From contig CAMFND010000008.1 in the NCBI GenBank assembly GCA_945965395.1, positions 1 through 64,000 on the forward strand: a DNA stretch of 64,000 bases, given 5' to 3'. The first letter of the stretch is position 1. Each line of letters opens with the position of its first letter. The stretch is from an uncultured Bacteroides sp. Lineage in GTDB: Bacteria; Bacteroidota; Bacteroidia; Bacteroidales; Bacteroidaceae. Shown here piece after piece: positions 9,389-18,610 of the stretch. Under the pieces are notes generated by a model. That model was not told where the DNA came from, searched no databases, and saw only the letters and a list, made by a program, of their open reading frames with translations. The position numbers were made by a program, and so were the translations under genes.

Positions 9389-10675
9389 TTACTCTGTATA
9401 AAAACGAATCGTCCGTTCCAAGGAGCGCTGACATACGGGACAGAACACAGGTGCCTCATTGATTCTCATCCGGCATTCCGTGGTCGGACGATAAATTCCC
9501 TTTTTAGTGTAGCCAGCCCCTTCGTATACCCCGACTTTTGTGTAAATCAGTTTTTCATCGGTCTGAGGTTTTGTCGGCACAGGAGTTCCCTGTTCCAGCA
9601 TATCCTTCCATTTATCTTCAAAATGAACCAAAGTCGTAATATTCGGTTCCCAAGGCTCTATGTCATAAGGATACAACGGACTGGGAGCCTCATCATACGC
9701 ATATTCATCGGCCAGCCCTCCAAAACTATGCCCAAATTCATGTACCACGACTGGTCTGAACATAGAGTGATGTGCCGTAGTTAAAGTGTAGGAGTTGTAA
9801 ATACCTCCTCCTCCGTAGGTATCCGTATTGGCAAGGATAATGATATGCTCGTATGGAATGCCTGCCAGCCAGTTATGAATGGCTTTCACGCTACGGGTAG
9901 TCAGATAACGGTCGGAATAAAACGTATCAAAATGCGAGCTTACGGCTGTTTTTTTCCATTCATCCTTTCGGGGAATACTTACCCCGCTGTCTTTTGACTC
10001 ACTAAATACAGCCACAATATTGAAGCGGTCTTTCAGTTTCTTAAACGGTTCATGCGCAAACAAGGCTTCACACGCCACCGCCGCATCTTTGTAAAACAAA
10101 TCCGATTCATTAGCTGCATAACCTTCTGCCATAATGGCCACGTCAATGCATTTATCCGAAGAACCTCCTTGCCACAGATAGCGATGCGGTGTCAACTCTC
10201 CTTCCCCTCTTTGATGAATCAGAATATCAGAAGGATTAACCTCATGTACCAGCGTAGCACTCACTTCGCGTGAAGCGTTCCGCAAAACGACGGTGATTTC
10301 TGCCGGCTGCTTGGGATAAGGCACCAAAAATGTATTTTCAAATCCACGTTTCACTACCTTGGCTTCCTGTTCTCCAATCCATTCCTGAAACAAACTCGAG
10401 AAAGAAGTGCGGTAGATAACCTTCCCGGTAGCCTTATCCTTCATGGTTATCTCTCCATTTCCATCCAACGGAAGTTCCGACAAATGATGGCGTCTTCCTG
10501 CCCACTGCGGAAGAACCGACAATTCATCCAGACAAATGTCCTGCTTATCTGCATTTCCCATAAATATATAATCCAGACGAAGCGTCTTGTCTACAAAATA
10601 ATCTTCAAAAGTCTGCGCAAAGGTACTGTTGCCGAGTGACAGCCCCAATGCAAAAATCAATGCTGCTCTTTTCAT
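9389..10675 (-). CDS. M64-family (IgA peptidase type) secreted zinc metallopeptidase
   Basis: From ATG 10675 the 428-residue product begins with a signal peptide (MKRAALIFALGLSLGNSTFAQ). An N-terminal beta domain (M64_N-like) is followed by a catalytic domain with the zinc-binding HEFGHSFGGLADEYAY near residue 312 and a Cys pair (ECRMRINEAPVFCPVC) near the end. The family founder is the Clostridium ramosum IgA peptidase; Bacteroidota members are mostly of unknown substrate, so IgA cleavage is not claimed. The longer ORF start at 10750 is rejected because it precedes both the signal peptide and the TATTTTTG promoter element. Confidence 0.88.
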   Translation of the reverse strand: MKRAALIFALGLSLGNSTFAQTFEDYFVDKTLRLDYIFMGNADKQDICLDELSVLPQWAGRRHHLSELPLDGNGEITMKDKATGKVIYRTSFSSLFQEWIGEQEAKVVKRGFENTFLVPYPKQPAEITVVLRNASREVSATLVHEVNPSDILIHQRGEGELTPHRYLWQGGSSDKCIDVAIMAEGYAANESDLFYKDAAVACEALFAHEPFKKLKDRFNIVAVFSESKDSGVSIPRKDEWKKTAVSSHFDTFYSDRYLTTRSVKAIHNWLAGIPYEHIIILANTDTYGGGGIYNSYTLTTAHHSMFRPVVVHEFGHSFGGLADEYAYDEAPSPLYPYDIEPWEPNITTLVHFEDKWKDMLEQGTPVPTKPQTDEKLIYTKVGVYEGAGYTKKGIYRPTTECRMRINEAPVFCPVCQRSLERTIRFYTE

Positions 10676-10694
10676 ACGTTCTTTTATTTTCCCA

Positions 10695-10726
10695 CAAAAA
10701 TAACGAAATGTCTTGTTTTTACACAA
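10695..10726 (-). promoter_or_regulatory. Promoter of the M64 peptidase-GNAT unit
   Basis: On the minus strand TTG (10724-10726), 21 nt, then TATTTTTG (10695-10702), 20 bp before the ATG. The palindromic array at 10773-10858 begins about 45 bp upstream of the -33 box. Confidence 0.6.
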
Positions 10727-10772
10727 TCTGTAGTCTAAAAAGCAGTTCAATGCATCACTCTTTCATAAAACC

Positions 10773-10858
10773 AGTACTTCCACGAAAGTACTACAGTACT
10801 GCAAAGGAAGTACTACAGTACTTTCAAGAAAGTACTGCAATACTGCAAGGGAAGTACT
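10773..10858. repeat. Phased array of four AGTACT-N8-AGTACT units (22-bp period)
   Basis: The word AGTACT starts at 10773, 10787, 10795, 10809, 10817, 10831, (AATACT at) 10839 and 10853. The steps alternate 14 and 8 without error, so a 20-bp unit AGTACT-N8-AGTACT plus a 2-bp spacer repeats every 22 bp. The N8 cores differ between units while the AGTACT words are kept, a pattern expected of selection on the half-sites or of word-level copying. It sits between the TonB-receptor terminator and the M64 peptidase promoter. Confidence 0.9.
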
Positions 10859-10890
10859 GACCTTACATGAAAACACTTTGAACAACACAT

Positions 10891-10924
10891 AAAAAAAGCG
10901 GTGCCTCCACCAAGAGACACCGCC
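10891..10924 (-). terminator. Terminator of the nucleotidase/His-rich/TonB-receptor operon
   Basis: On the minus strand GCGGTGTCTC pairs imperfectly with GAGGCACCGC and is followed by seven T residues, 17 bp after the receptor stop. Confidence 0.85.
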
Positions 10925-10940
10925 ATCCAAATAGTTATTA

Positions 10941-13247
10941 TTAATTAAAGAACTTTATTCCAATAAAGTATGTACGCGGCTGTGTTGGGCCATAGAAATA
11001 CTTGGAGTCACGATTCATACCTTTATCCAAATCCTTCTGGAAGGCATTAAAGATATTCTGTACACCTCCGTTTACCTGCAACTTCAGATGGTCATTCAGC
11101 ACAAAGGTGTAATTCAGCTTCAAGTTGAAATCCATAAAGTCAGGGGTATTTTCCAGACAGTCTTTCTCGATGTATCCGGCAAAGTGAGGAACAATCATGC
11201 GTCCTGTATATACGCCGGAAAGAGAAAAGTCAAAGTTTTTCAACGGGGCTGAACTGAACGTAAAGTATCCATAGTAATCCGGCGTACGCGGCATGCGCTT
11301 GATAGCTGCTACATCTTCATCTTCGCTCCATCTCACCGCTTCCGTGTAACGGCTACGCTGTACCGTAAAACCTAACTGCAACTGTGCTTCCTTTCCATGG
11401 GCTATCTTGTAATCGATATTGGCTCCATACACCCGTGCACCGTTTCCGTTTCTGCGTTCCTGCACCAATGTGCCCGATACAGGGTCTTTTCCTACACTTT
11501 CCAGATAGAATACATCGTTCAACGCCGTATAGAAACCTTCAAGCAGCAAGTTCGACTGGAAATGTCCGAAATTGAAACTCCAGTCTACAGAACCACTGAA
11601 ACTGTTGGAGCGTTCCGGTTTCAATCCTTTTGCCACTCGCACTTCCATTGCCTCACCTCCTACGGCCGCCACATGCAAGTCCTCATCGTATGCCTGAGGT
11701 GCACGGAAACCCGTCGACCAGGTCAAACGTCCCTGAAATTTATCCGAAGGTTTCCAGAGGGTATTGATACGCGGACTGAAAATCACGTTATCCACCAAAT
11801 TGTGTTTATCCAAGCGGAATCCTGCCAATATCGTGAAATAATCCAGTTTCCATTCATTCTGCACAAATCCGCTGGCAATCTTCACATCCTGCTTCAAGTC
11901 ACGTCCGTAACCCGTCATCACGTCATGCAAGGAGTTATACTGATACTCCAGTCCACCGGTAAAGGTAGCCGGAGAAAAGAGACAGTTGTCCATGTTTCCT
12001 ACATACATAGCACCACCTACAGCAGTCAGGTCATTGGTTTTTCCGTATGCATTCTCCGCCTTGTCTGCCCCGTAATAGCTGTTACGGTCGGTATGCTGTG
12101 CCGAAGCATATACAGAAAGCTTGTGCTTATATTCATTGAAGAAAACATCATACGTCAGCCCCCCACTGTTAATGACATGCTTGGTCTGTTCCGTAATGTC
12201 CGTTTCGTGAGGCTGCAAGTCAAACTTGTTTCCTCCGCGACGGAACTCGTTGGTGGTATGATATTCCAGACTGATACGGCTGAACTGTGTCGGACGGTAA
12301 TATGCCCGCAGTCCGAATGTATTCATATTCAGTTTACCCAATTCTGAGAATCCGTCTCCATCCGCATCATACGGATTACGGTTGCGATAAGACTGATACA
12401 GCGCGATGCCATACGAATTGTCGGACGAAACCAGTGAGGCATTGGCTCCCATATACTGTTCCCACACCTTTCCATTCAAGTTCGACATGGTAGAAGCCAC
12501 CTGAAAAGAATTACGAACAGGGTCTTTGGTAATGATGTTAATGGTACCTCCCACGGCATTGGCTCCAAATAAGGCAGAACCACCTCCGCGAACCACTTCC
12601 ACGCGCTCAATCATATTGGTCGGAATCTGCTCCAGTCCATACACGCCCGAAAGCGCACTCATCACCGGACGACTATTGATCAGGATTTGTGAATAAGGTC
12701 CCTCCAATCCATTAATACGCACCTGAGGGAAACCACAGTTCTGGCAATTGTTTTCCACGCGCAATCCCGACTGATAGTTCAGCGATTTAGCCAAATCGGT
12801 GGAATTGACAATTTCAAACAACTTGTTGCTCATTACATTCACCACCACAGGCGCTACCTTACGGCTGGTTTCATTCCGGTTGGCCGATACTACTACCTCA
12901 TCCGTCATGATACTTTCTTCCTCCATGACAAAATGCATGTCGACCACAAAGTCCTTGCTCACCGTCACCTTCTTTACCTGAGTGGTATATCCCATTATCT
13001 GTACCTTCAAGGTATATTCTCCTGCCGGCAGCTTTTTAAAACGGAAATATCCTCCGGCATCCGTCACCGTACCTTCTCCAGTTTCCACCAACAACACGGT
13101 AGCATAAGGCAATCCTGCTTCCGAACCTTTCTCAATTACGTGTCCCACAATGGCATTTCCTTCTTTTACGGGACCATCAGCGTATGCAATAGTACAGCTG
13201 ACAAGAGCGCATACCACTCCCATCAGCAAATTGATATATTTTTTCAT
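10941..13247 (-). CDS. TonB-dependent outer-membrane receptor, possibly for a metal or metal chelate
   Basis: The 768-residue protein has a signal peptide, a carboxypeptidase-regulatory-like domain (about residues 30-105; AIVGHVIEKGSEAGLPYATV), a plug (about 120-235; EVVVSANRNETSRKVAPVVVNVM to GTINIITKDP) and a 22-strand-type barrel ending in an aromatic residue (GIKFFN). It is far shorter than SusC proteins and has no SusD partner, so it belongs to the siderophore/vitamin/metal type. The plug carries an unusual ENNCQNCGF motif with a CxxC pair. The gene upstream encodes a His-rich small protein, which makes metal uptake a reasonable guess. Likely last gene of a three-gene operon. Confidence 0.9.
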   Translation of the reverse strand: MKKYINLLMGVVCALVSCTIAYADGPVKEGNAIVGHVIEKGSEAGLPYATVLLVETGEGTVTDAGGYFRFKKLPAGEYTLKVQIMGYTTQVKKVTVSKDFVVDMHFVMEEESIMTDEVVVSANRNETSRKVAPVVVNVMSNKLFEIVNSTDLAKSLNYQSGLRVENNCQNCGFPQVRINGLEGPYSQILINSRPVMSALSGVYGLEQIPTNMIERVEVVRGGGSALFGANAVGGTINIITKDPVRNSFQVASTMSNLNGKVWEQYMGANASLVSSDNSYGIALYQSYRNRNPYDADGDGFSELGKLNMNTFGLRAYYRPTQFSRISLEYHTTNEFRRGGNKFDLQPHETDITEQTKHVINSGGLTYDVFFNEYKHKLSVYASAQHTDRNSYYGADKAENAYGKTNDLTAVGGAMYVGNMDNCLFSPATFTGGLEYQYNSLHDVMTGYGRDLKQDVKIASGFVQNEWKLDYFTILAGFRLDKHNLVDNVIFSPRINTLWKPSDKFQGRLTWSTGFRAPQAYDEDLHVAAVGGEAMEVRVAKGLKPERSNSFSGSVDWSFNFGHFQSNLLLEGFYTALNDVFYLESVGKDPVSGTLVQERRNGNGARVYGANIDYKIAHGKEAQLQLGFTVQRSRYTEAVRWSEDEDVAAIKRMPRTPDYYGYFTFSSAPLKNFDFSLSGVYTGRMIVPHFAGYIEKDCLENTPDFMDFNLKLNYTFVLNDHLKLQVNGGVQNIFNAFQKDLDKGMNRDSKYFYGPTQPRTYFIGIKFFN

Positions 13248-13279
13248 TATTTGCTCCTAAAAAATTAATACTATGTTCT

Positions 13280-13639
13280 TCAAATTCCCGATAAGAACGA
13301 TAGTACAGGAGGAGCACGAAGGTACATCCCTTCCGTACAACAGCATACGGTATGGAATGTATTCTTTATATAAGGTAATGAATAGAGCAGGTGCAAATCG
13401 GGAGTCTTTATTTCCGTATGCCCAGGCTCCAATGAAGATAAAGTCGACAGAAAATGCAGCGCCAATGTCTGCCCGTCACTATGAGAGTGAGAATGCGAGA
13501 AGGGATGCGAGTGCACAAGCATCACCCCGTTTACCACATGCACGTGGGTAAACAGGGCAGTCGTGGCATAATATGCGGCAAACAGAGTGGCCAGACACAA
13601 TGCCCATACTCGTATATGTTTGCGGAACCCTTTACACAT
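13280..13639 (-). CDS. Small His-rich membrane or secreted protein of unknown function
   Basis: This 119-residue protein has one N-terminal hydrophobic segment (about residues 11-29), then a His cluster (HVHVVNGVMLVHSHPFSHSHSHSD, about 32-55), a middle part without known motif and a CCC triplet near residue 99. I do not recognise a family. The clustered His and Cys suggest metal binding on the periplasmic side. It lies 20 bp after the nucleotidase stop and 32 bp before the TonB receptor, all on the minus strand, so the three genes look cotranscribed and the protein probably works with the receptor. Confidence 0.7.
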   Translation of the reverse strand: MCKGFRKHIRVWALCLATLFAAYYATTALFTHVHVVNGVMLVHSHPFSHSHSHSDGQTLALHFLSTLSSLEPGHTEIKTPDLHLLYSLPYIKNTFHTVCCCTEGMYLRAPPVLSFLSGI

Positions 13640-13659
13640 TTTCCGTCTTCCTACGTATT

Positions 13660-15414
13660 TTATTCGTTATCTTTGTTTCCAAACAAAAGTTCATAATCAC
13701 GCTTTGCAGCTGGTACAGTCCATTCTTCAGGAATAAACTTCCACTGGTTCAGCGGAGCCGGATTCAGCACTTTGACCTCCTCAATCCGTTTCATCAGGTA
13801 ATAGCGCAAATCCTTATCCGTTGAAAAGACAATACGCTTTGCCAGTTCTGCTTTGGGAATACCCGCTCCCTTAGTCAGCAAGTCACCTCCTCCATTTCCA
13901 CGATAGGAATTAACGGCTACCCGATATTGCTTGTCCATCTCGAACGGCTTGCCGTCGGCCATCCGTTCAATCGTAATTCTTTTTCCGTATGGTTTGGTCA
14001 CATCCATCGTATAGATGATACCCGCCGCAGAATCAAAATTGAAACTGGGATTACGAAAACGACCGAAACCGTTGTCTTTTTCGTTCAGCAACAGCAGGTG
14101 GTCATCGGGTGAAGTCATCTGGTTCACCCAAAGGTCATACGACATTTCCAGAAAATCCTTTACTTCCTTTCCGGTCAACACCATCGTGTAGAGCATGTTC
14201 TCAAACTTATATAAGTTGAACATATCGCTCATACGAATGTCTCCTTCTTTAATCTCGGCATAAGCCGACAAAGGCGCACAGAAAGAAATATCTGCTCCGG
14301 TAATATCCAGTTGCAACTGATGAATCAAATCGATAAAAGCAGACGGGCCAAAGAACGCATCCTTAGAAGAAATCGTACGTTCCATCCGTCCGATTTTCCG
14401 GGATACAAAAGCCTGCGTCGCCTCATACTGTTTCTGGAAAGTATGCATGAAATCCTTATCCACGGCATAGTCATCCATGCTCACCAGCTTTCCGTCGACC
14501 TGCTTCGATACAATCTTTCCATCCTGTTTCTTCACAGTAACGGTCACTTCCGATACCACTTTTGCCGTATTGGCCGGATCAATCACCAGTACTGAATCGC
14601 CAGACACATTGGCTACTCTTTCATTCCAGCGGGTATGATCGTGTCCCATAAAAACGACGTCGAACCCCGGCACATTGGCAGCCACGCCTTTCGAGCCGTT
14701 TTCTACCACATTGTCCAGTTTCTTTCCATCCATTCCTGAATGAAACAGCCCAATCAAAATATCCGGTCGTTCTTTTTCTCGAATTTCCTTCACCCATTTC
14801 ACCGCACATGCTTCCATGTCCTCAAAACGAAGTCCGGCCCATAACTGCTCAGGCAACCAGGATGGTACCGCCGGCGTAATCATTCCTAACACTACCACCT
14901 TCACTCCGTTCCGTTCCAATACCTCATAAGGTTTCAGATAAGGCTTTCCTGTCTTCACCTCCACGATATTGGCTCCAAGTACCGGAAAGTTGCATTGTCC
15001 TACCCAACGGTCGTACACCGCATGTCCTGTCTCCACATCATGATTACCCATGTTGCCCACATCATAGCGCATATAGTTCAGCATAGCGGCACATACATGT
15101 ACGGAGGTAGTATCCATATAATTATAGTAATAAGCCACAGGCTGTCCCTGCAGAATATCACCGTTGTCCATCAAAATAAGATTGTCGCCATACACCTCAC
15201 GCTCTTCCTTCACGTAAGAAGAAACGCGGGCCAGACTTCCTCTCATCTGCTTGTTCTGTATAAAATCATAGGGAAAGTAGCATCCGTGCACATCGCTCGT
15301 CTCTACAAATTTCAATGTGATGGTTTCCTCATTATTCGAGGCTTTCAAATGCCCTTGGCCCATACCGAGTAATGTAATCAGGCTGATTAAAAAGTAAAAT
15401 CGTCTAGTCTTCAT
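13660..15414 (-). CDS. Periplasmic 5'-nucleotidase / 2',3'-cyclic phosphodiesterase (UshA-like)
   Basis: The 584-residue product has a signal peptide, then a metallophosphoesterase domain with VETSDVHGCYFPYD (about residue 36), MDNGDILQGQP, MGNHDVE and VFMGHDHTRWN, which together supply the di-metal ligands. A 5'-nucleotidase C-terminal domain follows, with GADISFCAPLSAYAEIKEG and VAVNSYRGNGGGDLL. It should hydrolyse nucleotides in the periplasm, releasing phosphate and nucleoside. It is the first gene of a probable operon with the His-rich protein and TonB receptor; why a nucleotidase is linked to them is unclear. Confidence 0.9.
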   Translation of the reverse strand: MKTRRFYFLISLITLLGMGQGHLKASNNEETITLKFVETSDVHGCYFPYDFIQNKQMRGSLARVSSYVKEEREVYGDNLILMDNGDILQGQPVAYYYNYMDTTSVHVCAAMLNYMRYDVGNMGNHDVETGHAVYDRWVGQCNFPVLGANIVEVKTGKPYLKPYEVLERNGVKVVVLGMITPAVPSWLPEQLWAGLRFEDMEACAVKWVKEIREKERPDILIGLFHSGMDGKKLDNVVENGSKGVAANVPGFDVVFMGHDHTRWNERVANVSGDSVLVIDPANTAKVVSEVTVTVKKQDGKIVSKQVDGKLVSMDDYAVDKDFMHTFQKQYEATQAFVSRKIGRMERTISSKDAFFGPSAFIDLIHQLQLDITGADISFCAPLSAYAEIKEGDIRMSDMFNLYKFENMLYTMVLTGKEVKDFLEMSYDLWVNQMTSPDDHLLLLNEKDNGFGRFRNPSFNFDSAAGIIYTMDVTKPYGKRITIERMADGKPFEMDKQYRVAVNSYRGNGGGDLLTKGAGIPKAELAKRIVFSTDKDLRYYLMKRIEEVKVLNPAPLNQWKFIPEEWTVPAAKRDYELLFGNKDNE

Positions 15415-15441
15415 TTTTGCAGACTTTTATATAAGTTTTTG

Positions 15442-15449
15442 CAAAGATA
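15442..15449 (-). promoter_or_regulatory. -7 element for the nucleotidase operon
   Basis: TATCTTTG on the minus strand, 28 bp upstream of the nucleotidase ATG. No convincing -33 box. Confidence 0.5.
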
Positions 15450-15538
15450 CGAGAAGTTGCCGATATTCCCACAGAATACTTCCTAAAATACCCAAATACG
15501 AAAGGTTTCCCAACCGCTTTTTTATGCCATTTTTTCAC

Positions 15539-15546
15539 TACTTTTG
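15539..15546 (+). promoter_or_regulatory. -7 element for tex
   Basis: TACTTTTG fits TAnnTTTG and lies 27 bp upstream of ATG 15574. It overlaps a TTG at 15544 that opens the longer frame, which argues against that start. Confidence 0.5.
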
Positions 15547-15573
15547 CAACCAAATAATATAAAGCCCCTATCA

Positions 15574-17712
15574 ATGGAAGAATTCAGCCAGATGATTGCC
15601 GCCGAACTGAAACTGCCGGCACATCGCATAGCCAATACACTCAAACTGCTCCAGGGAGGAGCGACCATTCCTTTCATCAGCCGTTACCGTAAAGAAGCTA
15701 CCGGCGGACTGGATGAAGTGCAGATAGGCGACATTCAGACACGGTATGAGAAACTGTGTGAATTGTCCAAACGAAAGGAAACCGTACTTTCCACCATCGA
15801 GGAGCAAGGGAAACTGACTCCAGAGCTGAAAGCCCGCATTTCTGCTTGCTGGAATGCGACTGAACTGGAAGACATTTACCTTCCCTTCAAGCCCAAACGA
15901 AAAACCAGAGCCGAGGCTGCACGTGCCAAAGGACTGGAACCGCTGGCCCTCTTACTCATGATGCAAAAGGAAAACAACCTTGCCGCCAAGGTACGGAACT
16001 TCGTCAAAGGAGAAGTCAAAGATGAGGAGGATGCACTGAAAGGAGCACGCGATATTCTGGCTGAACAAATCAGCGAAGACGAGCGGTCGCGCAACCTGAT
16101 GCGTAACCAGTTCCAGCGCCAGGCCCTCATTCAGTCAAAAGTGGTCAAAGGAAAAGAAGCAGAAGAAGCTTCGGCCAAGTACCGCGACTACTTTGATTTC
16201 TGTGAGCCCTTGAAGAAATGTTCTTCCCACCGCCTGCTGGCTCTTCGCCGGGGAGAATCGGAAGGTGTCTTGAAAGTAACCATTTTCCCGGAAGATGAAG
16301 ATATGTGCAACGAACGCCTGCAACGGTTGTTCGTTCGGGCCAACAATGAATGTGCACACCAAGTGGAAGAAGCTCTCACCGATGCCTACAAGCGCTTGCT
16401 GAAACCTGCCATCGAAACCGAGTTTGCCGCACTCAGCAAGGAAAAGGCTGATGAAGAAGCTATTCGGGTATTCGCAGAAAACCTCCGTCAGCTGTTGCTG
16501 GCCCCTCCTCTGGGACAGAAACGGGTGATGGGTATCGACCCGGGATTCCGTACGGGATGCAAAGTAGTCTGCCTGGATGCACAAGGTACCCTTCTGCATA
16601 ACGAGGCCATTTATCCCCACCCGCCCAAATCTGAATATGCACAGGCAGCCCGAAAGATTGTGAAGTTAGTGGAACAATATAAAATCGAGGCCATTGCCAT
16701 CGGAAATGGAACAGCCAGCCGAGAAACAGAGCAATTTGTAACCAGTCAGCGTTACGACCGTGAAGTACAGGTTTTCGTGGTCAGCGAAGACGGAGCGTCT
16801 ATTTACTCAGCCTCTAAAACTGCCCGCGAAGAGTTTCCGGATTATGACGTAACGGTACGTGGTGCCGTATCTATCGGCAGAAGACTGATGGACCCACTGG
16901 CTGAACTGGTGAAGATTGACGCCAAATCCATCGGTGTGGGACAATACCAGCACGACGTGGACCAGACCAAGCTGAAGGCTTCACTCGACCAGACCGTAGA
17001 AAGTTGTGTCAACCTGGTGGGCGTGAATGTCAACACCGCCAGCAAGCACCTGCTGACCTACGTTTCCGGATTAGGCCCTACACTGGCACAGAACATTGTA
17101 GACTACCGTACTGAAAACGGTCCGTTTGAGTCACGCCGCCAGTTATTGAAGGTGCCGAGAATGGGGGCCAAAGCCTACGAACAGTGTGCCGGATTCCTCC
17201 GTATTCCGCAAGCCAAGAATCCGCTGGACAATTCTGCGGTCCATCCGGAAAGCTACCCGATTGTGGAACAGATGGCTAAAGACCTGAACTGCACGGTAGC
17301 CGACTTGATTAAGGACAAAGAGCTCCGCAGTAAAATCGATTTGAAGAAATACGTGACCGATACGGTCGGTTTACCCACCCTGACGGATATTCTTCAGGAA
17401 CTGGATAAACCCGGAAGAGACCCTCGCCAGAAAATACAGGTATTTGAGTTTGACAAGAACGTACGTACCCTGGACGACCTGCAGGAAGGGATGGAGCTGC
17501 CCGGCATCGTAACCAACATCACCAACTTTGGCTGCTTTGTCGACATCGGTATCAAGGAAAACGGACTGGTGCACGTGTCGCAACTGGCCGACCGTTTTGT
17601 CAGCAATCCGGCCGACGTGGTACGCATCCACCAGCATGTACGTGTCAAAGTTATGAGCATTGACCGCGAGCGGAAACGTATTCAGCTCACCATGAAAGGA
17701 TTGAACAACTAA
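15574..17712 (+). CDS. tex: Tex-family transcription accessory / RNA-binding protein
   Basis: From ATG 15574 the product has 712 residues, normal for Tex. It shows the Tex N-terminal helical region (RIANTLKLLQGGATIPFISRYRKE), a YqgF/RNase H-like domain (VMGIDPGFRTGCKVV), helix-hairpin-helix motifs (NTASKHLLTYVSGLGPTLAQ) and a C-terminal S1 domain (GIVTNITNFGCFVDIGIKENGLVHVSQL). Tex binds nucleic acids and affects transcription; its exact role in Bacteroidota is not known. The TTG at 15544 is rejected because it overlaps the promoter. nudC begins 14 bp downstream. Confidence 0.95.
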   Translation: MEEFSQMIAAELKLPAHRIANTLKLLQGGATIPFISRYRKEATGGLDEVQIGDIQTRYEKLCELSKRKETVLSTIEEQGKLTPELKARISACWNATELEDIYLPFKPKRKTRAEAARAKGLEPLALLLMMQKENNLAAKVRNFVKGEVKDEEDALKGARDILAEQISEDERSRNLMRNQFQRQALIQSKVVKGKEAEEASAKYRDYFDFCEPLKKCSSHRLLALRRGESEGVLKVTIFPEDEDMCNERLQRLFVRANNECAHQVEEALTDAYKRLLKPAIETEFAALSKEKADEEAIRVFAENLRQLLLAPPLGQKRVMGIDPGFRTGCKVVCLDAQGTLLHNEAIYPHPPKSEYAQAARKIVKLVEQYKIEAIAIGNGTASRETEQFVTSQRYDREVQVFVVSEDGASIYSASKTAREEFPDYDVTVRGAVSIGRRLMDPLAELVKIDAKSIGVGQYQHDVDQTKLKASLDQTVESCVNLVGVNVNTASKHLLTYVSGLGPTLAQNIVDYRTENGPFESRRQLLKVPRMGAKAYEQCAGFLRIPQAKNPLDNSAVHPESYPIVEQMAKDLNCTVADLIKDKELRSKIDLKKYVTDTVGLPTLTDILQELDKPGRDPRQKIQVFEFDKNVRTLDDLQEGMELPGIVTNITNFGCFVDIGIKENGLVHVSQLADRFVSNPADVVRIHQHVRVKVMSIDRERKRIQLTMKGLNN

Positions 17713-17726
17713 ATTGACAGATAACA

Positions 17727-18524
17727 ATGAAACAAAATGAAAAGGAGCTGTGCGGCTGGTTTATTTTCTGCCCCAAACAGCAGCTCCTTCTAGTTAAAGA
17801 CGGAGACAGGTTCCACATCCCATATTCCGTGGAACCTCCCGTACAGCTTCCTGCTGATACGCCCATACATACCGTCGGGGAAATTCTAGACCATCCGGCA
17901 AAAGCATGTACCCTTCCGCTGGAAGCACTAACAGAACAGGACACTTCATTTATTCCGACAGACCTGCGTGCTTCGTACGATGTACTGCCGCTGGAAGAAT
18001 ACCAATGCGCCGGGAAAGCCTCTCAAATACTGACATGGGACAAGAACAGCCGCTTTTGTCCGGCTTGCGGCACCCCCACCACACAGACAGGTCCCATCAC
18101 CAAACGATGCCCTCACTGCGGACAGGAAATCTATCCGCGCATCTCTCCTGCTGTCATCGTTTTAATAAAGAAGGAGGACAGTGTACTATTGGTACACGCA
18201 CGCAACTTCCGGGGCAGTTTCAAAGGACTGGTAGCCGGCTTCCTGGAGCCTGGGGAAACACTGGAAGAATGCGTACACCGCGAAGCAATGGAAGAGACCG
18301 GTATCCGTATCAAGAACCTGAAGTATTTCGGGAGCCAGCCTTGGCCTTATCCAAGCGGTATCATGGTGGGATACTATGCGGAATATGAGAGTGGAACCAT
18401 CAAATTACAGGATGAAGAACTGAGTGCCGGAGCATTCTACCACCGCGACCACCTGCCGGAAATTCCCAAGAAACTAAGTATTGCACGAAAGTTGATTGAC
18501 GCATGGTTAAACAACGAGATATGA
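17727..18524 (+). CDS. nudC: NADH/NAD+ pyrophosphatase, Nudix family
   Basis: The 265-residue protein has the NudC layout: an N-terminal domain, a four-Cys zinc ribbon (FCPACG and RCPHCGQEIYPRISPAVI) and a full Nudix box (GFLEPGETLEECVHREAMEETGI, about residues 171-193) followed by SQPWPYPSGIMVGY, the SQPWPFPxS signature of NADH diphosphatases. It splits NAD(H) to NMN(H) and AMP, and in E. coli it also removes NAD caps from RNA. It is 14 bp downstream of tex, so probably cotranscribed. Its stop overlaps (ATGA) a short reading frame that looks like a broken glycosyltransferase gene. Confidence 0.93.
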   Translation: MKQNEKELCGWFIFCPKQQLLLVKDGDRFHIPYSVEPPVQLPADTPIHTVGEILDHPAKACTLPLEALTEQDTSFIPTDLRASYDVLPLEEYQCAGKASQILTWDKNSRFCPACGTPTTQTGPITKRCPHCGQEIYPRISPAVIVLIKKEDSVLLVHARNFRGSFKGLVAGFLEPGETLEECVHREAMEETGIRIKNLKYFGSQPWPYPSGIMVGYYAEYESGTIKLQDEELSAGAFYHRDHLPEIPKKLSIARKLIDAWLNNEI

Positions 18525-18610
18525 AAACGGCACGCGAAACCAGTACCATCACCCAGCAGCTGGTCAAAAATCCGTTTAAGGTACGTTCTCAATACTCTAC
18601 CGACTTTTAG
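18521..18610 (+). pseudogene. Relic of a peptidoglycan glycosyltransferase (GT51) gene
   Basis: A 29-codon frame starts in an ATGA overlap with nudC and reads RETSTITQQLVKNPF before a stop at 18608. STITQQL-(V/A)-KN is the conserved motif of GT51 domains in MtgA and class A penicillin-binding proteins, normally preceded by GA/GG. Nothing else of the domain is recognisable. Downstream a second frame stays open to 18775 (SILYRLLGYIPGVK, then RINPKKLSAARYTKYGK) without a plausible start or known similarity. This looks like a degraded gene, but chance similarity over about 12 residues is possible. Confidence 0.45.

Noticed and set aside
9389..10675. Naming the M64 peptidase an IgA-cleaving virulence factor
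   Set aside because: Only the peptidase family is visible; most gut Bacteroidota homologues have no known substrate.
10773..10858. Possible CRISPR or tandem-repeat minisatellite
   Set aside because: The unit cores differ while only the AGTACT words repeat, so it is neither a uniform minisatellite nor a repeat-spacer array.
11397..12347. A 316-codon open frame on the plus strand
   Set aside because: Antisense to the TonB receptor, no signal, no recognisable motif; the receptor frame is clearly coding.
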